Source: Tethya wilhelma
Lineage: Eukaryota > Porifera > Demospongiae > Tethyida > Tethyidae
DNA: 64,000 nt
NCBI GenBank assembly: GCA_964030475.1
Contig: CAXIPT010000026.1
Location: 213,779-277,778, forward strand
Direction: 5' to 3'
Below, in pieces: positions 35,621 to 47,600 of this stretch. How positions within the stretch are numbered: the stretch's first letter is position 1; the number at the start of each line of letters is the position of its first letter. Under the pieces are notes generated by a model. The model ran no database searches. It saw only the letters and a program-made list of their open reading frames with translations, and was not told where the DNA came from. The position numbers were made by a program, and so were the translations under genes.

Positions 35621-38600
35621 ATGAGCAAGCAGAAGAAAGCAGCTCAAAGCCAAAGCTCATTGTCGAGCAGCAGAAACTTCAAACTACTCCACCAAAGTCT
35701 ATCAATTGCTGATATCAACTTTAAAAGACAAATTATCACTGTAAGTTTAGCACAAATTTGAATAAACTATTTCTGTATAATTTTGTAAAACATAAAATTC
35801 TAATCTCTATTACCTATAGGGTAGCACTGAATTAACAGTCCTACCCCAGACAAAAACAGGCAAGCTATGGATTCTTCATTTGAACTGTAAACAGTGTCGT
35901 ATCTTGGGAGTGACTGTCAATGGAACACATAATGCCAACTTTTCATATTCTGATCCTACTTTGTCAGTGTGCCCACCTGAAACAAAAAAGTACACAGTAA
36001 CTATACAGTACTTTTTTCTAATGCATGTGGATCTGGAGCGTGTATAATATTAATATTCTTTTATATAGATCAAAAATCATTTTAGAAACCTTCTGTCCCT
36101 ATAACCATAGATAATATAGACATATGTACCCTGGACATAATATTTTGTACCCGGGATTGGAAATGGAGGTACACATTTTTGTACAGAACTCAGCATTTGT
36201 TGATTTCGTCAGTTTTGTTTTTCAAACAGCTGCCACAAGACTGACCACCCCAAAAGATAAGAATAGCAGTTAAATGGCCACAAAAATGTTTACAATATCA
36301 TGTATTGCATGCACTTTAGAAAGTTTTAGGGCTGTGTGTGCATAGCAGTACCAAAACAATACAGGAATGATATGTTGCTCATTTTCTGCCCGCAATTTTT
36401 TTTTTCTAGTCTGTATAATTTCTTCGAACTGGCCAGAAGGATGTTAAAATTGGTCAAAATATGGCTCTGTCGCATCGTAACTCATAAACAATTTACACAC
36501 CAAGAGAATAACTAGCATAGCTAAGGGCATGTACTAGGACCTTCTTGAGTCATGGAGACAGCTAACTAACATTGATAATTAAGAGAAGGAAAAAAGTGGC
36601 ATAAGTGGTCCAATTTGGACCACCTACAAATCATCTAATAAAAAGTATACAGAACACAAAAACTTTGGTTTAAGTGTCTGGGTTCACATCTAGAAAGGAG
36701 CCTTTCTTTTAGACAAAAAATCAACAAAAATTAACAATGCAGAGTACTTAATTAGCAAGTTAACCATACTGTCATGTGACCTCCGTCTGCAATCCCGAGT
36801 GCATATGTCTAGATACGTAAGCGATACTATATTTATTCATAGACGCAACTTGGAGTATTATGACATGTGTCATTATGAGAAGTTGAGGTCATGTGATAGT
36901 GATTGTGTTGGCGTGAAAGCCGGAGAACTTATCATTAAAATACCCAAAGACATATATAGCCTACCGGGAATATCAGGTAGGCTCACATTTTGAATTACTG
37001 TGTTCTATTGTATAATTGTGGCAATTATTATTGATAGAGGAGAAACCACTAAAAGTTCTTATTGAATTTTCTTTGGAGCAGCCCAAAGGAGGAGTGCAGT
37101 TTGTCTTCCCTCCTGACACTTCAACTGATGTAATGGTAACTCAATCAAATGGTTTTAGCTTGTGAATACTATTTCCTTGTTTCTATTGCAGCAACATGTA
37201 CATGTGTTTAGTTATAGCTGGGAGAACTCCTCAAGGTGAGCACTACTCATATTGAAAGGACCAAAGATGTATGCTTCTTGTCATGCTTTTACGCATCTAA
37301 CAACATCACGTATTAACCAAGACCTTTCCCACCCTCTAAACGATGATCTGCCTGGTTTAGGGGCTCTTAGAACTAGAGTACGGTACCCTTTGGTCTCTAC
37401 AATACTCTTTGTCTGTTTTCACCAGTAGAGCTTGAGAGTTTACATAAGTCAAGTTTATAATTATATGCAAACCTAAATCTTCCTGCTGGGCTCACTCATC
37501 CCATTGCAGTTAGTGAGAGAGTGCACTAATTGTTCTTGTGTAGTTTAGACCTCGGACTGGAATATTGGTTTTCCTCTAGTACATAAATTGTAATCAGCAC
37601 CTCCTCAGCTCTCATACTGAGTGAGTTAGATGCTACAATAAATGAAATATGTACAGGTTAACGTACATGATACTTATGTGTATCTAAGACTGGTATTTCC
37701 ATCTTGGCAATGCTAATTAAACAGTTTTCTCTTCACTGTTTCATTTTTGCGTTGTAGGTTGTGGTTTCCCTGTGTAGATTCCTACACTGAACCGTGTCAA
37801 TGGGACCTCAGTTTCACTGTACCCAACAATATGATAGCTATCAGTTGTGGAGACCTCACAGAACAGGTTTGTATGCCATATGCACATGTATGTTGAATGT
37901 GTTAATTATTTAGCATGCATGGTCTATGTGTAGCTGTTATCTACGGATGGTAAGAAGAAGACCTTTTTCTATTCACTGACAGTACCTACTGTGGCTCCAT
38001 GTATAGCATTTGCTGTAGGGTAAGTGAGACGAGTTTTGACAAGAATATGTACACATGTAAACAGCAAATTCATGCATCATTTAATTTTCAGTTGCTTTGA
38101 GGTATATCCTGATCCTGTGATGCAAGAAGTGACCCATTTCTGTCTTCCTGGTCTTATGCCCCTACTTAAAAACACTGTCCAGTTTGTTAATGAGGTAGGT
38201 AGTCGTTATAATTATGAATGATAGAACAGGGGATTTTTTGCTTATTACTGTGCAGTATAGTTACTTTAGTAGAATCCACACTCTTGATATGTACACACAG
38301 ACAAAAAATTCTTCCTTTTTCCAGGTGTTTGGTTTCTGTGAAGAGCTCCTTAGCACAAGGTTCCCTCACTCTAGCTTTAAACTAGTGTTTGTAGATCAAG
38401 CCTATCAAGACATGACTAGCTACTCTACTCTAGGAATATTCAGGTAATACTGTACCTATTAGATATTCAAAGAACAACAAAAGATAGTTCATTTTTGATT
38501 GTGTGTAATGTGTATAGCACCAACCTACTCCACTCTTCTCGTATCATTGACCAAGTCCCAACCACAAGAAGACTAATTGCTCAAGCCATAGCAAGGCAAT

Positions 38601-41600
38601 ACTTTGGCTCCTATATTCTACCTCAGACATGGTCAGTCTCTACTTACACACCATCTTTTGTATGGATATATGTATAATTATTGTGCATAATTTATTTTCT
38701 AATTGTGCACTTCTTCACTAGTCAGGCAGAGCCTGACTTCTGTGAAAATTTGGGAAGTTGGGTGGCAGCGCTATATCTATAACTTGTTTTGAGATATTGT
38801 GCAAAAGTTTGCTTAGTTAAGTAAGTGTGGTGTAATTAGCGGTTATGTATAGCAGTACAGTATCTCTAGCTAATCCACATTAGCCTTTATTGTAATCTCC
38901 TAGGAGATAGAGGTACCTGTATTCTCACATACAGAAAGCCTTACAAGTACTGTACTCTGTTTGGCTATACTGGTTTGTACAGTTCAGCTATTCATTAACA
39001 GTGATATACAATAAGTCAGTTATAGCATGGGCCCAGTGCTGTATTGGCCCACGAGTAATCACCACACTAATTACTATAATATTGAATGTAGACAATCCTG
39101 TAGCAAAATACGCTAGATGGCATCAATTCTTTCTTGCACAAATTACTACCTTTGTTCTCTTTATATATTTGTGTGTAATATATTATTATTCAGGAAAAAA
39201 CCTTTTTTGATGCTAGATGGAATGCATTTTGTACTGAGGACACTTAGAACTAAATTAACTTCTTTCTCTTCTCAGGAATGACTGGTGGCTTCCTCATGGT
39301 GTGTCACGTTTTATTGCTGGTCTCTACTGTCGCAAGGCATTTGGAAAAACCGACTACCTTTATTGGATCAGAGAAGAACAGCATAGAGTGTCTAAATATG
39401 AATTGGAGCATTCTCTTCCTCCTCTGTGTGGCAGTGTGCAATCAGATTCTTCAACTGCAAGTATGTATAGTATTGTGGGAAATTCTTGTAGCTTTCAAAC
39501 AATATTCTAAAGTTACTATAGATTTGAAAATTTTCATTGCTATAAATTTTTGTCAACAATCTTAGAATCCCACATTGGATTTGAATTGTAATACATACCA
39601 AACAAACTACACAGAAGTTTAGCATATCAATTATGTACCAGCTAAAAATTTACTGATCAGCTTAGTTACTTGTATGTGCAGTTTTTATGTGTCATTGGTA
39701 TGTAGCTGTCATGTATGTGCTTTGTAAGTCCTTACATTCCATGTTTCACTAGGTTCACCTCCTCCTTCAACTAATAGCCGGCTTACCTTTCACCCTAAAC
39801 TGATAAGTGAGAAGGAAATGGAAATATTTCTCTCTAAGACACAACTCATTATCAGGATGATCCAAATCAAGATTGGACACGATCTGCTACTTCAGGTATA
39901 ATGGTTAGAGCTACATTGTTTGAAGATGGTTTAACCCTTGCTATCATTACATGCACTAATTGTAGCTTCATATTTGTGTATATCCACTCTAGGTGTTTAA
40001 TAAACTCCTCACTCTGGCCTCAACTGCCAGCCAGAACAGTGACTACACAGTTTGGCAGTATCTCCTGGTGTCAACATCTGGGGTAAGTAAATTGAATTTA
40101 CAATTACCGTATAGTGGGAAATTTTTGTGCGGGAAAATTTTTGCATTTTTGGCTTGAAACAGAAATTCGTGGGGAAAATTTTCGTGAATTGCGTCTCAAC
40201 TATATATGTGACGACCACATACCTTACAAATTTTGTGGGGGAAAATTTTCGCGGAAAGCTGCTAAATCGTGAAATTCGCAAAAATTTTCCCCCACAAAAA
40301 TTTCCCGCTATACGGTATAATTATCACTCAGTGACTCTTTGTTTGACTTGTACAATTGCTCTCTGCCTATTCAATAATTCTCCTGTGCAGTACATGTTAT
40401 AGGCAATTGGTTAACCCTTGGAGTGCATGCAGTAGTTGTCAATTTGTTTGTCTATCTCTGTTTGTTGTATCAGAATCTCCAAAATAGTAATTTAATTTAA
40501 TTTTTAATTTGGTGGATTGGCAGATGAGACTTAGTCAAATTCCGCCAATATTTAGTGCACGTGCGTATACGTATACTCGTACGTACACATATTGTGCATG
40601 TGATCGGCTCACTCTGCCAAATTAAATCCGCCAAATTCAAAGTTTGCTCAATCCACCAAATTTAATTCTCACCAAATTTCCGGCTATACGTATATCGACT
40701 TGAGGAATTTCTACAAACACACACCATATTACTAAAATGCTATTAGTTTTTCATTATTATATTACTGCATATAGTTTATGAAGCTGATCCTAACTGTATC
40801 GGGAAAAGATCTATCAACATTTGTTGAACAGTGGGTGTGCAGGAATGGTGTGCCAAGGCTATTTGCATCATACAGGTACATTGATTGTGTGCCTAGAATT
40901 ATTATCGTGCATAGTACTCAGCGTTTATCATGTAACATTTGTTTGGCAGATTTGTGAGAAAAAAGAATATTATTGAACTAAAACTAAAACAGGACTTGGT
41001 CCGTGGATACAACAAATTTGTAGTAAGTGCTACAAGCATATGACATACATTTAGTATCACTGTGACTATTTACACACAACTGTGTTTATGCATTATTTCC
41101 CCAGGGGCCAGTCAGCATTATAATACAAGAGTTTGATGGGCGGTTCTCCCACAACATCCAGGTAGAAGATTCTGTCACCACTCATGAGCTTCCTTGTCAT
41201 TCCAAAATTAGAAAGTATGTTAAGAATTGTAACTACTATGTGTTCTTGTTTCATAAATTTCAAACTTGGACTAATACCTTCTTGCATACTCCTAGGAATA
41301 TATGAGTCAATTATCAAATCTTACAAAAACATGTCTTTTTTGTATATCCCATTCTTTTTCAGAGCAAAAAAGAGGAAAGTTCCACTCACTCATGGTGAAG
41401 AGGTTGAGATTGATATCTCTAATTTAGAGTGAGCATATCTGTATAATTATGAATCTATTTTTTCTCCAGTTTCAAACATTGCGATAATTAATTGAATAAT
41501 GTATTTTGCTGTGCATGGTTTGTTGCTTGCCCATGTACATTTCCTTACACGAATTAGAATGTTACGTTAGAGATCAGTAGGAGGAATTAATAAACTTCCA

Positions 41601-44600
41601 TTTTTCTCTATCTGTATAAAGTGTTGTAATCAAATGACACTCATTCTGTATACATAAATTATATCCTTCCAGTATGGAAGTCCCTGTACTCTGGGTACGA
41701 GTAGATCCTGACCTCCAGTGGATATGTCATCTCACTTTGGAGCAGTCTGACATTACATGGCAAAGTCTGTTGAAGTATGAGAGAGAAGCCAATGCTCAGT
41801 TGGAGGCTATTGAGGCTCTAGAAGGCTACCAAACCACTGCTACTAGGGATGCTCTTCGTGATGCTGTTATGAACAGCAGTTTTTACTACCATGTCAGAAT
41901 TGAAGCAGCAAAAAGCTTATCAAAGGTACTGTACATATGAATGGAGCACAGCAGGATGTACCGGCACAAGAATAATGTTGCACCATGTACTGCCTTATGT
42001 GTGGTGTATATATATGCAAAATTAGTGTGTGCTGTGCATGTGTGCTTATGAACATTAAATTTTTTTACCGACTAAATTTCTTTCATGTACAGCTGTTATC
42101 AGACACAGCAGTGACTGGTGGCTCTCCTGCTCATCTCATCACTCTCTATCAGAAGCTCTATGGTTCAGCTGTTCATCAGTCCATCCTCAGATATCATGAT
42201 TTTTCTGACTTTTCAGCATATTTCCTACAAAAGGTTGGTGATTTTTGTAGTTTTTTAATCACATTGACACACGATTGTTATATATAACTGTAATTATTGT
42301 AGTGTAGTTCTACAACATAAGGAAATGTATAAAGTTCTAGTTATCCAGTCTCCAGCACAATTTTCTATAAACAGAAATGTTTTTCCTTCTGTACAGGCTC
42401 TACCTCAGTGTATTGCCAGTTTTCGGAACATTCACAAACAGTGTCCTAAGGAAGTGGTACAATTTCTTATGGAGCTCTTCAAGTATAGTGACAACCAAAC
42501 CAATAAGGTCGGACTACTTGAATGTTAGAATTAACTTACCAAGTGACTCCACTCCAAGATTGAAGGCTTAGCTAATGCTCCCGAAGGTTTAATAATCCAT
42601 ACACAACATTTTCGTATGAATTGTGCCTGTGGGATATCACTCCTTTCCTATTATACCGTATAGCAGGAAATTTTCGTTGGTGGTAAATTTCGTATAGATC
42701 GTTAAAATCATACTGGCAGAAAATTTTTTCGTTGTTTTAAACTTCGTATACGCGGTGCGCACTCATATTGCGCATAATCGAATTTTCACAATTTTAATTT
42801 TTGTATAATATTCTAATTAATGGCATACGAAAATACGAAAATTTCCACCATATGAAATTTTCTGCTATGTGGTGTGTACTACTGTACATAATATGAATTA
42901 TACATATCTATAGGCTAGTTGTCTTATGTGCATAGTTTATAACCCTCAGTATCTGTGCATGCACAGTGAGGGTTACTGTAGTTTTGAAAAACTAAAGAAT
43001 GCAAGCACTATAGAAAATGTTGAAATAGCAATATGTACACAATATAAATTGAATTTAGTAAAAAGTGAACTTAACTTTTTCCTGAATCTGTCTAAGTCGC
43101 TGAGAAATAGCCCTCGCAGTTTTCGAATGGCCATTTGTACGCCATGCCTACTGTCACTTCATGTGCATGTGATTGTCAGCATGGCTACTTGAGTTTGTTG
43201 ATTGGAAGCTTCAAGGTTATTTCAACACCTCTACTGCTGGCTACTCTGGGTTTTGTACATTAAATTGCTCAACCTGTGGATATATGAATAATAATATAGT
43301 CTTTAAAAATATGTTTATTCATTCAATGGATTGCTATGAACATGCCAATAACATGGCTTAGGCCTGTAAAATCTATGATTCATACTGACATCTACAGATA
43401 ATTGTGATGCTTGTTTATAAGTGTATTAGGACTAGCATGTATACAGACTACCACCATCTTACACCTCTTTTCCTGCTTTGATCCAATTGTCCTAGCTCAC
43501 GTCTTGGTTAGTTTCTGTCTTTCCTTATGTGGCCCAGTATTATAGAACATCTCTTCTCTGAAACTTAAAAACCTTGAAGTGTCCTTCAACAGCAATCCTT
43601 CATAAGATTTGGTCTCTCCTCTGTCACTGTCACACTGGCATCTTACATCAGGTTGCTAATATACAAAGCATCTTCAACGTTGTCGTAATGATATCTAAGA
43701 AACTTCTGGCCTCAAGAGAAAGTTGTAACCAATGGAGAAAAAGCACAGTAATGTTTGTGCACTTTCCAATCAACAGTATAATTTTCACTTGGATGATGAT
43801 ATTCACTTTGTGTGTATTGCTTAGTTCATGCTACTATTCCTTATTAAGTCATTAATTGTAATGTACTTCCTACTTCTTTGTTCCTCTTGTTAGAGTACTA
43901 AAATCAATTACAATTTAAGAAAACACACATTTATTGTTTACATTATGTTATTATATATTTCTGTTTAGTTTTCTGATGGCTACTTCACTAGTGCTCTAAT
44001 TGATGCACTGGCTGCTACCATTACGCCTAAAGTAGCTGTAGCACTACCATCTGGGTAAGAGTATTGTATTGTACCATAGTTTAATAGAGAATTGTTCACC
44101 ATCAAATTATATAATCTTATGTCGATCTCTACCAAATTGATCAAAATAGCAAAAGTGAAATGTAAAAATTCAATTAAGTTGAAGTACAACATTCTCTAGG
44201 GTATATCTGTGTGCCTACTCTCTATCCACTGTAGAATTGACATTAAAAATTTGACTAATATTCGCATTGGGGAAATTTTCATATGCGTCACTGTGTGCAA
44301 AAATTAAACACTTGAAATTTTAACGACCCAATACCAATATTAATGCGGGTGCTACGCATGTATGAAAATTAAACACACGAAATTTTAACGTATGGAATAT
44401 TTTCAATGTGAAAATATCTCAAACTACGGTATACTTTTAGTTATATGAATGGCAATTCTTCTTTTTGTCAGTGTTGACCTTATCAGGACTCCCACTGCAG
44501 CTCTAAGCAGAGAGTCTCAGGTACTGTGCCCCAGATAAAATTTACAATATTGTATTCTAGAAGATTGTGTTAATTTTCATCATGCACTGTTTTTTGTGCC

Positions 44601-47600
44601 TGTTTGATTATATAGACTCTACTTCAAGAAGTTGTTCAGCACTTCAACATTGAAAAAGTGCTTCCATCCTACAAGTACAGTGTTACTGTCAGGTTGGTAA
44701 AATACATATCAGTTAAATGTACACATACTTTTATTGTGAGCTATATCTGTCACAGTTGTCTGAATTGTTTGAGAGTTTTGCAGAGAAATGGCCACATTCC
44801 GTCTGACAGCACAATCTTCAAGGAGTATGCCTCGTAAGTACCGTATAGCCGGAAAATTTGGCGGGGAATTAAATTTGGCGGATTGGCGGATGAGACTTAG
44901 TAGCGCCAAATTAAAATCCGCCAATATTTAGTGCGTGTGTGATACGTATATATACGTACTTATGCATATTGTGCACGTGATCGGCTCGCTCCGCCAAATT
45001 AAAATCCGCCAAATTCAAAGTTTGCTCAATCCGCCAAATTTAATTCTCGCCAAATTTTCCGGCTATACAGTACTTCAAGGAAAACATTCATATATTTATA
45101 GTAACCAAACTTAGTAGCCTCTGCTGCTAGGTAACCAGATCATAGCATCCTAAAGAAGTTGAAATGAATCACATGATTTTCTGACTCAGCTTTGACCAGC
45201 TGATTTATGTTAATAGTACAACTGTAACATGTATGCATCTGGAATAGTCAAGTTTTAGCTATATGTACGTTGCTTCAATAAGTTTCGGTTGCAAAAATGT
45301 CAAGACAGACTGATGATGCTCAACCCTCAACGTCAAGCAACCAATATAATTATTATATAAGTCACTAATATATACACTCATTATTTATCACATTTTGATC
45401 TATTATAATAATATTAATCTCTTCTTAGGGTTGATAGCTTCATTGATGTCAGACTAGCAGCTGTCAAATCTTTAGTGGACATAGTACAGGGTATACTTTC
45501 ACTATTAACTTTTCATTGTGCCATTGCATGATACGTGTGTATTTCCTTATGTAGTTGATCAAGATGAAGGTGCCTTTAACTTTCTCCTGGATCTTGCAGA
45601 AAATGATTGTACTACTATTAGGTGCATCATTACTGAATGAAAAAATTTTGTTGGCCTTTTCAGTTTACATTTCTTATTTATAATTATTATATCACTATGT
45701 AATATGCTCTGTGATTAAGTTTGTGTTTGCTAAAGCTTCTTTTCGTTATTTCCTTCCAGGTTAACTGTTCTCACTTCATTAGCTGCTGATCCTCCTTTCA
45801 ATCGAAAAACAGACTCTAAATTAGACACTCTTCCACTTGTGGAGAGACTGTGGTCTGATATCAAGTATGGTATTCTATAGGAAGGGTGTGGGATGGGGAG
45901 ATTGTTTTTCCTGCTTTGTTGTCATAGTATGGGACATACAGGTTCTTTGTCTGGTAAAAGATGCTTAGCGAATAATGTAAGATTGAATTGTGTTTGAAAG
46001 ATTAAAATAGGTTTATGGTCAAGTTATTGTGGGAAAACAAGTCTCATTGACAAGTGAATACAAATAGACTTCACCTCAGTGCTGGCTCTTAATTACGTTC
46101 CAATCACGCGACTACTATACTTGATTACATGCACATCTTGCTGATTTATCAAGGGCATTCCAGTATAGTACCTACTCTGGCATTGCTGGAGCTAATTTTT
46201 GTTCTGTAACACAACCCTTACTGTGTATAACAACATGTATCTCACGCTTTATGAAAAATGCAATATTAATAATTTAGTATATGCTGTTAATCTACAGCAC
46301 AAAGTTTTACTATGATCCAAGGCTTCGCAATGCTGCTGTGGAGGTGTACTCTGCGTTCTATGGTAGACTGACACCTAAATGTGTACCTCAGGGGGTATGT
46401 TCATGATATTGTTAACCCTCGGCACGTGCAGAGAGTTACAGTAGTCATTTTGTCTGTCTGTCTGTCTGTTTGTTACTGTTTATTCTCAAGAACAAAAGCT
46501 CTAGTAACAAAATTGAAGAAACTAACCCTCATACTGTATAGCAGGAGGAATAAAAATTTGGCAGATTGTCAAAAATTTCATGTTTGGTCGATTTTATTTT
46601 GGCGTAGCACATGCAGCAATACATGTATTCTGTATGTATGTGTGTAAAAATGACTGTTTGGCGGATTCAATATTTGCAGATTTAATATTGGCAGTCCTTA
46701 CTAAAATCGCCAATCCATCAATATTAAAATCCAGCAAATTTTTGTGCTATACAGTAAATCAGTACATAGTGTCTTAGTATTTGCTGAGATCCAAGGCTTT
46801 TGTGCCTTTCTGAGCGCTTAGGCTTCGAGACCACACCTACTGATCATGCCCAATAGACCATGTGTGGTGTGTGTTATTTAGAGATACAGTTAATGGAACT
46901 CTGGATACCTTGGCCTTTAGTCTATGCTTGGCCAGAACAGCGAACAAGGAATTGACCTTCATGTAAGGTAGTAAATGGAGCTAAGAGTTTGTAGTTTTAT
47001 CTGATAACACAAGCAGCTGTTAGTTAGAGCAAATCCATCAGCCTGAATATAGCTAGTTCTGCTTTTTGTACAAAATAAGTATACAAAAGGTGCCGCCAAC
47101 ATGGTATTATGCCCCTGATTTGCAGTTAGCCTGCAAAGTGTGGTCAAAGGCATGATAATTGATGCACAAAACATTATATTTGTTACCAGTGAATGTACAT
47201 CAAGACTTCTTTCTTACAAAAAAATATCCTAGAGTTAATTTTTGTGAATTAAAACTAACAATTCGTCTTCAAAACTTGAAGCACATTTGAAAATGGATTG
47301 TTATAAATTATGATTCTATGCTGAGACTAAATCTTCAGCCAGTAATTTCACCCAAGCAAAGTCTCCTGGTATCATACATTGTAGAGTGGTATGATGGAGC
47401 TTTTTGTCATGATAGCGGTGATATCAGACACAATGTAGTTTTCATATGCATAACTGTATAGTTGTTAGAATGTGCCGAGGGTTGTGCACCATCGGTGCCA
47501 TTATTTCGTTGTGTGCCTGTATAAAAGTAATGCTGGATTCCATGTACATTTACTACATATTATTCTAATTTTTTCCCCAATTCCTCTTAGCTTGGAGTAG

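Noticed and set aside
38092..38700. Active M1 aminopeptidase in the TAF2 locus
   Set aside because: The HExxH zinc motif is replaced by AQAIAR, as in TAF2 generally, so only the fold is expected.
44834..45428. Introner-type origin of TAF2 introns from MITEs
   Set aside because: The MITEs occupy only part of each intron and do not supply both splice sites, and the donor lies outside the element.
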